A DNA stretch of 34,910 nucleotides, from contig CAIWMA010000405.1 in the NCBI GenBank assembly GCA_903913645.1, positions 1 to 34,910 on the forward strand, written 5' to 3'. The stretch comes from an uncultured Bacteroidales bacterium (GTDB lineage Bacteria > Bacteroidota > Bacteroidia > Bacteroidales > UBA4417). Each line of letters starts with the position of its first letter. Positions within the stretch are counted from its first letter, which is position 1. The notes beneath the pieces were generated by a model. That model made no database searches. It was not told where the DNA came from and saw only the letters and a program-made list of their open reading frames with translations. Made by a program: the position numbers and the translations under genes. Below, one piece after another: positions 1 to 8,462 of this stretch.

Positions 1-2832
1 AGAACTTTTATTTACAGTCCTTAGATTAACGCGTTTTATAAAATCGAAAATATTTCCAAAGGGACCATTTTCGGTACGTTCCGATAACAACGAATCTGCT
101 GCAGCATCGCCCATTCCTTTAAGAGCCTTGAGCCCGAAACGAATTTCCTTATTCTTATTTACCGAAAAGTTAAGTCCTGATTCGTTTACATCCGGACCTA
201 AAACGCGTAAACTCATCCTGCGGCACTCGTCGAGGTAAGCCGTGAGGTTATCAACATTTCCTAGGTTGGTGGTAAGTAAAGCCGCCATGTATTCAGCTGG
301 GTAATGAACTTTCAGATATGCTGTCTGGTATGCAATGTAGGCATAACAGGTACTATGCGATTTATTAAAAGCGTAGGATGCAAAATCTTCCCAGTCAGTC
401 CATATCTTATTAAGCTTATCTTCGGGATGGCCATTTTCAGTTCCGCCTTTAATAAACTCGGGTTTCATTTTATCCAGTTTCTCGCGGATCTTTTTACCCA
501 TCACCTTTCGCAACTCATCTGCTTTGCCTTTGCTGAAGCCGGCCAGCTTCTGCGAAAGGAGCATAACCTGTTCCTGGTAAACAGTAATACCATAGGTTTC
601 GTGCAGAATTTCTTCCATAATGGGAAGATCGTATGAAACAACCTCCCGGCCATGTTTACGCGCTATGTAGTTGGGGATATACTTAATAGGTCCCGGACGG
701 AAAAGTGCATTCATGGCAATAAGATCCTCAAACTTATCGGGTTTCAGGTTGCGTAGATGCTGTTTCATCCCGATACTTTCAAACTGGAATGTGCCGTCGG
801 TATCACCACGCTGATAGAGTTCGAAGGTTGCTGTATCGTCGAGTGGAATTGTGTCCAGGTCTAATTTAATACCATGGTTTTCTTCAATTAACTGGAGGCA
901 ATCTTTCAGAATGGTAAGGTTTTTTAAACCCAGGAAGTCCATTTTGATAACACCGGCAGATTCGATGATATTCCCTTCGAACTGCGTTACCCACAAAGGA
1001 GAATCTTTTGCAATGCAAACCGGAATTAGTTCAGTAAGATCGGTTGGTGCAATAATAATACCAGCCGCGTGAATGCCTGTGCCACGCACGGAACCTTCGA
1101 GTTTTTCAGCCAGCTGCAGCACTTTTTTCTGCAAAAGCATAGAAGTATCAGTACCGGCAAAATTATATATCTCCCTGATTTTACGGATATTATCCATATC
1201 TTCAGATCGAAGGTCTTCTTTTTCCTCCAGCGACTTTTCGCCATTTTTATGAGCATCTCTAACTGTAAGCGGAGCCATGAGTACCCTTTTGAGTTTTATG
1301 CCAGGTTTATCAGGTACCAGTTTAGTAAGATAATTACTTGTATTCAGGTCGAGATCGAGAACACGGGCAACATCCTTAATACTGCTTTTGGCAGCCATAG
1401 TACCATAGGTAACAATCTGGGCAACCTGGTTCTGGCCGTATTTCTGCACTACGTAATCGATTACTTTTTGACGGCCCTGATCGTCGAAATCCGTATCAAT
1501 ATCAGGCATGCTGATACGCTCAGGATTAAGGAAACGTTCGAACAGCAAGTTGTACTTCATTGGATCGATATTGGTAATTGCAGTACAATACGCTACCACA
1601 CTACCGGCTGCCGAACCACGGCCGGCACCGATATAAACACCCATATCGCGACCGGCTTTTATAAAATCGCTTACAATCAGGAAGTAACCGGCAAAACCCA
1701 TATCGTGTATGGTTTGCAACTCAAAATCAATGCGTTCGCGAAGCTGAGGTGTAATATCACCATACCGTACTTTAGCACCAATGTAGGTGAGATGTTTCAG
1801 AAACTCCCATTGATTTCGCACATCGGCGGTAATTTCTTTTTGCCCGTTTACATCTTTACGATCGGTAAAAATAGAATTCCTATGCAGAACAAACTCAGGC
1901 GGCACAGGGAAATTTGGCAACAAAATATCCCTTTTGAGCTGAATGATTTCAACCTTATCAACAATTTCATTTGTATTATCAATGGCTTCTGGTACGTCAG
2001 CAAAGAGCGTACTCATCTGCTCTGTATTTTTGAAAAAGAACTGATCGTTATAAAACGAAAAGCGCCTGCCTTTTACAAGGGCATCGCCGTCGCCATACTC
2101 ACGAAAAGTAGGAGTACTTTGTTTTTCACCGGTATTTACACAGAGCAGAATATCGTGTGCATTTGAATCTTCCTGTTCAACGTAATGCGAATCGTTGCTG
2201 GCAATCATTTTCACATTGTACCTGGCGGCGAACCGTTGCAGCACAAGGTTAACGTCATTCTGCTCAGGTATATCGTGGCGTTGAAGTTCCACATAATAAT
2301 CTTCACCAAAAATATCAAGCCACCATTTAAATATCTTTTCAGCTTCGGCTTCACCTTTAGAAGAAATAGTTCGCGGTACTTCGGCGCCAAGGCAGCAAGT
2401 AGTAGCAATAAGTCCTTCATGATATTGAAGCAATAATTCCTTATCAATACGCGGATATTTACCATACAGACCCTGAATATAACCTAGCGAAGCAAGTTTA
2501 ACAAGATTCCGGTACCCTATGGCATTTTTGGCAAGAAGCAACTGATGGTAACGAACATCTTTTTCACCGCCGGTAAATTTTCGTTTGTGACGATCCTGAA
2601 CCAGGTAAAATTCGCAGCCAACAATAGGTTTAATTACAGGGATAGCACTCTTTCCGTTGATTTTTTCTGCTTCGGCAATAAATTGAAAAGCACCGAACAT
2701 GTTTCCATGATCGGTAAGTGCAATACCAGGCATTCCGTCGGCAACAGCCTTTCGGAACATTGCCGGTATTTCGGCAGCACCATCGAGTAATGAATATTGA
2801 GAATGTACGTGAAGATGACTAAATTTGGGCAT
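1..2832 (-). CDS. dnaE: DNA polymerase III subunit alpha (DnaE), C-terminal part cut off by the left window edge
   Basis: Reverse-strand reading from ATG at 2832 gives MPKFSHLHVHSQYSLLDGAAEIPAMFRKAVADGMPGIALTDHGNMF (PHP domain). It continues to MPDIDTDFDD (polymerase catalytic motif) and ends GNIFDFIKRVNLRTVNKSS at base 1. 2832 nt is exactly 944 codons, so start and end are in the same frame. It is absent from the ORF track because the stop codon lies outside the window. Confidence 0.97.
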   Translation of the reverse strand, partial: MPKFSHLHVHSQYSLLDGAAEIPAMFRKAVADGMPGIALTDHGNMFGAFQFIAEAEKINGKSAIPVIKPIVGCEFYLVQDRHKRKFTGGEKDVRYHQLLLAKNAIGYRNLVKLASLGYIQGLYGKYPRIDKELLLQYHEGLIATTCCLGAEVPRTISSKGEAEAEKIFKWWLDIFGEDYYVELQRHDIPEQNDVNLVLQRFAARYNVKMIASNDSHYVEQEDSNAHDILLCVNTGEKQSTPTFREYGDGDALVKGRRFSFYNDQFFFKNTEQMSTLFADVPEAIDNTNEIVDKVEIIQLKRDILLPNFPVPPEFVLHRNSIFTDRKDVNGQKEITADVRNQWEFLKHLTYIGAKVRYGDITPQLRERIDFELQTIHDMGFAGYFLIVSDFIKAGRDMGVYIGAGRGSAAGSVVAYCTAITNIDPMKYNLLFERFLNPERISMPDIDTDFDDQGRQKVIDYVVQKYGQNQVAQIVTYGTMAAKSSIKDVARVLDLDLNTSNYLTKLVPDKPGIKLKRVLMAPLTVRDAHKNGEKSLEEKEDLRSEDMDNIRKIREIYNFAGTDTSMLLQKKVLQLAEKLEGSVRGTGIHAAGIIIAPTDLTELIPVCIAKDSPLWVTQFEGNIIESAGVIKMDFLGLKNLTILKDCLQLIEENHGIKLDLDTIPLDDTATFELYQRGDTDGTFQFESIGMKQHLRNLKPDKFEDLIAMNALFRPGPIKYIPNYIARKHGREVVSYDLPIMEEILHETYGITVYQEQVMLLSQKLAGFSKGKADELRKVMGKKIREKLDKMKPEFIKGGTENGHPEDKLNKIWTDWEDFASYAFNKSHSTCYAYIAYQTAYLKVHYPAEYMAALLTTNLGNVDNLTAYLDECRRMSLRVLGPDVNESGLNFSVNKNKEIRFGLKALKGMGDAAADSLLSERTENGPFGNIFDFIKRVNLRTVNKSS

Positions 2833-3308
2833 GTAAAGCTTGATTATCAGATTTTTACCATTTATCAATGGAATCTGCTAAGATACCTGTTTTAGAACAG
2901 GTGGTTATCAAGTGTTGATAAATTATAGTAAAACCATTCCTGAAACCGGAAGACCCTGAAAGCTAAGGCCGAAGGCTAAATCACAATTTTAATCAAGACT
3001 AAATTTCTGAGTATTTTCCTAAATCTGAAAAAACACATAAAATGCATGTGTATTAAAGAAAAATTATAGCTTTGTTAAAAAAACATTGTAAAAGTGACGA
3101 GATTAGCATGTTCCTTTGGCATTGAAAGAGGTTAAACCATCCTATAAACATGATAATTACTAATTCAGTAAAACTTTTTTCCAGCAGTCAAAAGGAATAT
3201 CAGGTTTTCAGTTTGGGTTGAAATTTGAAAAACAAGTATTTCTGATTTACTCAGGACAGAGATTGAAAATAATTAAAATGAAGTATTATTGATGAATAAA
3301 GTTGGCAT

Positions 3309-3839
3309 ATGAGAGCAAGAAGCAAAACAATTGAAATTCACATCCTGGTTATAACTATGGCATTTCTGGCAGTTGGAGCTATTTATGGCGGTATTAGCCT
3401 GATGAATGATCCATCGGGTGAAACACTTGAGTTACCTCTGAAATTACTTAAGGGAACAATTTTCTCCAGTTACATGATACCAGGCATTATTCTATTTCTA
3501 ACGCTTGGATTTTTTCCGCTCTTCCTGATTTTTCCATTAATTTTCAAACCCAGATGGCCTGTTATCGATAAATTAAATATTTATAGAAGCTATCACTGGG
3601 CATGGACCTATACACTGTATACCGCCATAATGCTAATTATCTGGATAGATGTTCAGATAATAATTCTACAAACCTCATCTGTTATACAAGGTATATTCGG
3701 ACTAATAGGCGTATTTATACTTATATTGGTTTTATCGCCACGTGTTAAGCGCTATTACAAGATTCAGACCCACACCAGGCACCATGTAAATAAGGCTAAA
3801 TCAAACGAAGATAAAATATTTGATGATTCTGATCTGTAA
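3309..3839 (+). CDS. Hypothetical membrane protein with about four predicted transmembrane segments
   Basis: 176-aa ORF with long hydrophobic stretches (IHILVITMAFLAVGAIYGG, MIPGIILFLTLGFFPLFLIFPLIF, YTLYTAIMLIIWIDVQIIIL, GIFGLIGVFILILVL). No recognised family. Confidence 0.7.
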   Translation: MRARSKTIEIHILVITMAFLAVGAIYGGISLMNDPSGETLELPLKLLKGTIFSSYMIPGIILFLTLGFFPLFLIFPLIFKPRWPVIDKLNIYRSYHWAWTYTLYTAIMLIIWIDVQIIILQTSSVIQGIFGLIGVFILILVLSPRVKRYYKIQTHTRHHVNKAKSNEDKIFDDSDL

Positions 3840-3865
3840 TGCTTTGAAAATCAAAAATAACATCC

Positions 3866-3873
3866 TACCTTTG
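3866..3873 (+). promoter_or_regulatory. Bacteroidetes-type -7 promoter motif (TACCTTTG) upstream of rpsP, with a TTG (-33-like) at 3844-3846
   Basis: Matches the TAnnTTTG -7 consensus; TTG lies 19 bp upstream, and rpsP starts about 85 bp downstream. Confidence 0.55.
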
Positions 3874-3958
3874 CACCCTTAAAATAAAAACCTGCAGATA
3901 ATTATAACTATCTATAAAGCAAGGTTTTATAATTAACCAATTAACAAATACAATTTAC

Positions 3959-4666
3959 ATGGCAACAAAGATGAGATTACAGCGATTTGGGAAAAAAGGC
4001 CAGGCCTATTTCCATATCGTGATTGCTGATGGTCGTGCACCACGTGACGGACGTTTTATTGAAAAAATTGGAATTTATAACCCAATCACCCGGCCGGCTG
4101 ACATTCAGATTGATTTTGACCGTGCCCTTTATTGGGTAAAAACAGGTGCTGAACCTACAGAAACTGTTGAAGCTATCCTGAAATATACAGGAGTTGCTTA
4201 TATGCATCACCTGATAAAAGGCGTTGCTAAAGGTGCGATGACCGAAGAACAGGCTCAGGCTAAATTCGAAGAATGGAAGACTGTTAAAACAGGAAAAATT
4301 GAAAGCGCTAAAAACGACCTTGGTCTTAAAGCAAAAACAGAAGACAAAAAACGCCTTGCCGCTGAGGTTAAAGTTAACCAGGCCAAAGCTGATGCATTAG
4401 CTAAAAAATTAGCTGCAGAAGCTAAAAAAGCAGCTGGTGTAGTTGAAGAAGAAGTTGAAGAAGAAGTTGCTGAAGCAGTAGAAGAAACACCTGAAGTAGT
4501 TGCTGAAGTTGCTCCTGAAGTAGTTGCTGAAGCTGCTCCTGAAGTAGTTGCTGAAGCTGCTCCTGAAGTAGTTGCTGAAGTTGCTCCTGAAGTAGTTGCT
4601 GAAGTAGTTGCTGAAGTTACCGAAGAAGCTGCTCCTGAAGCACCTGCAACCGAAGAAAAAGCATAA
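3959..4666 (+). CDS. rpsP: 30S ribosomal protein S16 with a long Ala/Glu/Val/Pro-rich C-terminal extension
   Basis: N-terminus MATKMRLQRFGKKGQAYFHIVIADGRAPRDGRFIEKIGIYNP is canonical bS16. It is followed by rimM. Confidence 0.96.
   Translation: MATKMRLQRFGKKGQAYFHIVIADGRAPRDGRFIEKIGIYNPITRPADIQIDFDRALYWVKTGAEPTETVEAILKYTGVAYMHHLIKGVAKGAMTEEQAQAKFEEWKTVKTGKIESAKNDLGLKAKTEDKKRLAAEVKVNQAKADALAKKLAAEAKKAAGVVEEEVEEEVAEAVEETPEVVAEVAPEVVAEAAPEVVAEAAPEVVAEVAPEVVAEVVAEVTEEAAPEAPATEEKA
4490..4603 (+). repeat. 24-bp in-frame tandem repeat (CCTGAAGTAGTTGCTGAAGYTGCT, about 4.75 copies) encoding PEVVAE(V/A)A
   Basis: Units read at 4490, 4514, 4538, 4562 and a partial unit at 4586. Confidence 0.9.
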
Positions 4667-4673
4667 TTGCCCT

Positions 4674-5204
4674 ATGAAACAAGATGAACTTTTCCAACTG
4701 GGAAAGATCGTCAGAACTTTCGGCACAAAAGGCGAAGTAATATTTCAGATTGATAGTGAAATACTTTCGCGGATAAAAAAACTGGAATCAGTGTATCTCA
4801 AAATTAATGAGAACCTGGTTCCTTTTTTTATTGAACTGCTACAGCCCAAGGCCAAAGGTCAGGCGCTGGTGAAGTTCCTGGATGTTGACAGCACTGATGA
4901 ATCTTCCCTGCTCTCCGGTTGCGATATATTTATACCAATCGCACAATTGCCAAAGCAAAAAGGCACCCAATTATTTTCCGTTGAAATTGAAGGATACACC
5001 GTAATCGATGCCATTCGTGGTGAAACAGGTACTGTGCGTACCGTGCTGGAAATGCCGCAGCAGGCTTTGCTTGCTATTGATTTTAACGGCAAGGAAATAC
5101 TGGTGCCCATTGTTGACGAAATCGTAAAAAAGATCGACAGGAAAACCAGGACGATACATATCGAAGCACCGGAAGGACTGATTGATTTGTACCTGGAAGG
5201 GTAA
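4674..5204 (+). CDS. rimM: Ribosome maturation factor RimM
   Basis: ATG at 4674 (MKQDELFQLGKIVRTFGTKGEVIFQID) is preferred over the ORF-track start at 4608, which overlaps rpsP. The C-terminal PRC-barrel-like segment GKEILVPIVDEIVKKIDRKTRTIHIEAPEGLIDLYLEG is typical. Confidence 0.93.
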   Translation: MKQDELFQLGKIVRTFGTKGEVIFQIDSEILSRIKKLESVYLKINENLVPFFIELLQPKAKGQALVKFLDVDSTDESSLLSGCDIFIPIAQLPKQKGTQLFSVEIEGYTVIDAIRGETGTVRTVLEMPQQALLAIDFNGKEILVPIVDEIVKKIDRKTRTIHIEAPEGLIDLYLEG

Positions 5205-5284
5205 GGTGATACTGGTGACTGGTGATTGGTTTGCAATTACAACCTATTTACTATTTTCGATTAACTATTAACCAACCACCCCAC

Positions 5285-5989
5285 GTGTTCCATTTCAAGA
5301 AATTCAGTATCGACGACAGCAAAGCTGCCATGAAAATCGGCACTGATTCTGTATTACTTGGTGCATGGGCGCCTTGTGGCCTGGAAACCAGGATACTTGA
5401 TATTGGCGCCGGTTCAGGAATATTAGCCTTGATGATGGCTCAAAGAAGCGATAAGATTTTAATTGATGCTGTAGAAATTGACCCAAATGCGACTGAGCAG
5501 GCACGTATAAATGTTCAGTTAAGTCCATGGTCGGGCCAGATTCAGGTATTCAATTCATCAATCCAGGAGTTTTTATTAAAAACACAAAATAAATACAGCC
5601 TGATTATCAGCAATCCGCCTTTTTTTACTGATTCAGTGAAAGCACCTGATAGAGCACGAAATATTGCCAGACATAATGATACTTTACCCGTCAACGAATT
5701 GCTGGAAATTACGTCTAAACTACTTGAATTAACTGGCAAGGGTGCTTTTATAATTCCTGCTGATGCTCTAGAAATCTGGATTTTCGAAGCATCTAAACTT
5801 TTACTATTCCCACTTTTTATAACGAGAGTCAAAAGTTCGATCAATCACAATCCTCATCGGGTATTGATTGTATTTACAAAAAATAAAAAATCGGAAGTAA
5901 TTGATAATGAATTAACTATCTATATTTCAAAAGATATTTATACGAATGAGTACCGCCAACTCACCAAAGATTTTTATTTGAATTTTTAG
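5285..5989 (+). CDS. tRNA1(Val) (adenine(37)-N6)-methyltransferase family protein (TrmN6/YfiC-like)
   Basis: SAM-binding motif ILDIGAGSGILALMMAQR and the N6-adenine methyltransferase NPPF motif (IISNPPFFTDS). The N-terminus VFHFKKFSIDDSKAAMKIGTDSVLLGAW is typical of the family. The start is probably GTG 5285; the ORF track uses GTG 5222. Confidence 0.85.
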   Translation: MFHFKKFSIDDSKAAMKIGTDSVLLGAWAPCGLETRILDIGAGSGILALMMAQRSDKILIDAVEIDPNATEQARINVQLSPWSGQIQVFNSSIQEFLLKTQNKYSLIISNPPFFTDSVKAPDRARNIARHNDTLPVNELLEITSKLLELTGKGAFIIPADALEIWIFEASKLLLFPLFITRVKSSINHNPHRVLIVFTKNKKSEVIDNELTIYISKDIYTNEYRQLTKDFYLNF

Positions 5990-6063
5990 TCAGTCTTGCA
6001 TAAATTCAAATGCGGGATATCAAAATCCCCATTAATACCTACCTTTATATCAAATTCAGGAAT

Positions 6064-6408
6064 ATGAGGATATTATTCACAAGTGGGATGACATTGCTGA
6101 TTTTTGTGTTCTCAATGCCAGCTATTTCACAAAAAGTCTTTAGTTGTAACAATCGCTACGATGCTGACATAAAGATATTTGTAGTTGAAAATCGCTACGA
6201 TGCTGACCTGTTGGTATTCAAAGTAAGCAATGCATATGATGCCGATGGAAATAAAGGACTTTGGTATTTCTGCAAGAACAAGTATGACGCAAAGAAAATA
6301 GTCTGGTTTGCTGAAAACAAATATGATGCCGACTTGTTAGTATGCTTTGTTGAAAATAAATATGATGCAGGATGGAGAGAAAAGGAAAAGATGCATTTGC
6401 TATACTAA
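6064..6408 (+). CDS. Small secreted repeat protein (six N-x-Y-D-A repeats; resembles DUF6150-type proteins)
   Basis: Start at ATG 6064 gives the signal peptide MRILFTSGMTLLIFVFSMPAISQ. The mature part is six NRYDAD/NAYDAD/NKYDA units alternating with beta-strand-like hydrophobic stretches. The DUF6150 link is from memory. Confidence 0.75.
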   Translation: MRILFTSGMTLLIFVFSMPAISQKVFSCNNRYDADIKIFVVENRYDADLLVFKVSNAYDADGNKGLWYFCKNKYDAKKIVWFAENKYDADLLVCFVENKYDAGWREKEKMHLLY

Positions 6409-6897
6409 CCTGAATGTTTTATTTGAAATAGCAAAGGCGATGTGGTGAAGGTTCGAAAGGTCAGATAATACAAGAAATACAGAGGGATTTGCAAAAAGCC
6501 AAGTTGGGGACTTTGAATTTAATACTTTTCAGATAGCAACAAATATATTTTACATCCAATACTCTAAATCTAACTAAATTCTTTCTTATATTTGTTCATA
6601 CCAAAATTCGCTTACCTGGCAAGTCTCTTTTACAACTCGCAAAATACAGTTTTTCAAACCGATATAATCTTTTAATTTCTAATTACCAGATAAGAAATCC
6701 TCTAAAATTGAGGACATTGAAAACAACAGAAAAATAGATTTAGAAAAATATATACATTGATTGGGCTTCAGAATAAAATCGGAACTAAAATACCTTGAAA
6801 AATAAATCTGGATGTTTTCTGACAGCCTGATATAAATAATCAACCGAATTGAAAATCAAAAAAACCAATAATCATTAACCTTCAAAACTACTATTTT

Positions 6898-8322
6898 ATG
6901 AAAAAATTCATTGCATTATTTTTAGTACTGGGAATGTCGATTGGGATATCAGTCAAATCCTTTTCTCAAACCGCGGATTATCCATGGGCTATCGGCGTTG
7001 GAGTCCATTGGGCCAGTTTTAGTAATATCAATCTCCCGATACAGGATCAGTTCAAAAATATGAAATTCCAGGGAGGACCACTCGAAGCTTCTGTTAGCCG
7101 TTATCTCACACCTTTCTTTAATATGCAGTTAACCGGCGGTTATCTCAGCCTTGCAAGAGGAGAATATGCAAATTACTCTATCACATCTAAAAACTATTGG
7201 TACTTCGATCTGGACGGCCAGCTTAAATTTCTGGGAGGAGCCATTAAAGAAGATGCATTTATTACACCTTACTTATATTTTGGCTTTGGTGATCAGAAAA
7301 TGAACGAAGTCAATGACTTGAAGGCTCAAACAGGTTTAGGCCTAGATTTCAATATCGTAGAGAATCTCTCCTTGTATGCTCGCGCAGATTATGTTTTCAC
7401 AACGAATAAAGAGGGAATCAGTTATGTCCATCCTCATCTCGGATTAAAATACAGGTTCACTTGTAAAAAGGATATGGATAAAGATGGAATAGTAGATGAG
7501 GAAGACCGTTGTCCTGAAGTATTTGGTTTAGCTTCTTTGAAAGGCTGTCCAGACCGGGATGGTGATGGCATTGCCGATATTGACGACAAATGCCCGGATG
7601 TTAAAGGATTAGCTGCTTTCCAGGGATGCCCTGACCGTGATGGTGATGGTATTACTGATGCAGAAGACCGCTGTCCGGATGCTGCAGGTTCCAAAGCACT
7701 TAATGGCTGTCCTGACAAAGATAAGGATGGAATTGCCGACATTGACGATAATTGTCCCGATGTTGCAGGTATTGCCAAGTTCAAAGGTTGCCCGGATACA
7801 GATGGCGATGGTATAATGGATAAAGAAGATGCTTGCCCAACTGTTGCCGGTTTGGCCGCATTTAAAGGATGCCCTGATACCGATGGTGATGGAATCACAG
7901 ACAAAGAAGATAAATGTCCTTTGGTACCTGGTACAATTGCCAACCATGGCTGTCCTGATGTGACACCAGTTGAGAAAGAACAGATAACAAAAATCGCAAA
8001 AGCAATTTACTTTGCAACCGGTAAGGACATTATCAAGAAAGAATCCGAAGCCCCATTAAATGAATTGATCCCAATCCTGATGAAATATCCTGAGATGAAA
8101 CTCAAGATTGAAGGAAATACCGATAATGTAGGTAAAGACGAGCTGAACCTCAAACTCAGCCAGGACAGGGCCAATGCTGTAAAGAAATATCTTGAAGATA
8201 AAGGAATTGCCGCTGCCCGTCTTACAGCTATTGGAAATGGTGAAACAAAACCACTTGCAGATAATGCAACTGCTAAAGGCAGAGCTGAAAACCGCCGTGT
8301 TGATTTGACTACAGAATACTAG
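6898..8322 (+). CDS. OmpA family outer membrane protein with thrombospondin type 3 (calcium-binding) repeats
   Basis: Signal peptide MKKFIALFLVLGMSIGISVKSFSQ, an N-terminal beta-barrel-like region, six DxDxDGxxDxxDxCP repeats, and an OmpA C-terminal domain (IEGNTDNVGKDELNLKLSQDRANAVKKYLEDKGI...GRAENRRVDLTTEY). Confidence 0.94.
   Translation: MKKFIALFLVLGMSIGISVKSFSQTADYPWAIGVGVHWASFSNINLPIQDQFKNMKFQGGPLEASVSRYLTPFFNMQLTGGYLSLARGEYANYSITSKNYWYFDLDGQLKFLGGAIKEDAFITPYLYFGFGDQKMNEVNDLKAQTGLGLDFNIVENLSLYARADYVFTTNKEGISYVHPHLGLKYRFTCKKDMDKDGIVDEEDRCPEVFGLASLKGCPDRDGDGIADIDDKCPDVKGLAAFQGCPDRDGDGITDAEDRCPDAAGSKALNGCPDKDKDGIADIDDNCPDVAGIAKFKGCPDTDGDGIMDKEDACPTVAGLAAFKGCPDTDGDGITDKEDKCPLVPGTIANHGCPDVTPVEKEQITKIAKAIYFATGKDIIKKESEAPLNELIPILMKYPEMKLKIEGNTDNVGKDELNLKLSQDRANAVKKYLEDKGIAAARLTAIGNGETKPLADNATAKGRAENRRVDLTTEY
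7474..7956 (+). repeat. Degenerate ~72-75-bp repeats encoding TSP3 units inside the OmpA-family gene
   Basis: Translated units DKDGIVDEEDRCPEVFGLASLKGCP, DRDGDGIADIDDKCPDVKGLAAFQGCP and so on recur six times. Confidence 0.85.
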
Positions 8323-8353
8323 TCCATAACTTTTGATAATACTAATGTAACAA

Positions 8354-8382
8354 AAAAGGGAGGCCTGATTAGCCTCCCTTTT
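8354..8382. terminator. Bidirectional rho-independent terminator between convergent ompA-like and tex genes
   Basis: AAAAGGGAGGC ctgatta GCCTCCCTTTT: perfect 11-bp arms, with a T-rich tract on both strands. Confidence 0.88.
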
Positions 8383-8462
8383 CTTTTTCAGCATGAACCG
8401 CTTTAACTCCAGTTCCTTGAATCAAATCATTTTTTGTACTTCAGCATGGTGAAAATAACGAA

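Noticed and set aside
304-2790. ORF-track entries on the + strand (304-636, 851-1072, 1069-2166, 2185-2436, 2545-2790) and the - strand entries 1026-1256 and 2211-2465
   Set aside because: They overlap the in-frame dnaE reading on the minus strand, which has clear PHP and polymerase motifs. These ORFs have no recognisable domains and are antisense or out-of-frame shadows.
4490-4603. Short tandem repeats as a possible CRISPR or regulatory repeat array
   Set aside because: Repeats are in frame, contiguous with no spacers, and explained by the protein tail.
4409-4726. Minus-strand ORF with repetitive SNYFRS/FSNYF peptide
   Set aside because: It is the antisense reading of the S16 repeat tail. 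Its periodicity comes from the PEVVAE codons, not from a real repeat protein.
6440-6475. GGTTCGAAA stretch resembling a tRNA T-loop
   Set aside because: No acceptor stem, anticodon arm or CCA end could be assembled around it.
6409-6897. About 490-bp A/T-rich gap between the repeat protein and the OmpA gene, including TCCTC-taaaatt-GAGGA (6698-6714) and TATATTTG (6587-6594)
   Set aside because: The 5-bp arms are too short to claim as an operator or RNA, no -33 TTG was found for the -7-like match, and no convincing small ORF is visible.
7434-7947. Minus-strand ORFs (169 aa and 112 aa) with SGHPLNAAKPAT-like periodicity
   Set aside because: Antisense shadows of the TSP3 repeats in the OmpA-family gene.
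7474-7956. Regular ~72-75-bp repeats considered as a CRISPR-like array
   Set aside because: Each unit codes for a TSP3 calcium-binding repeat; variation follows codon positions and there are no spacers.
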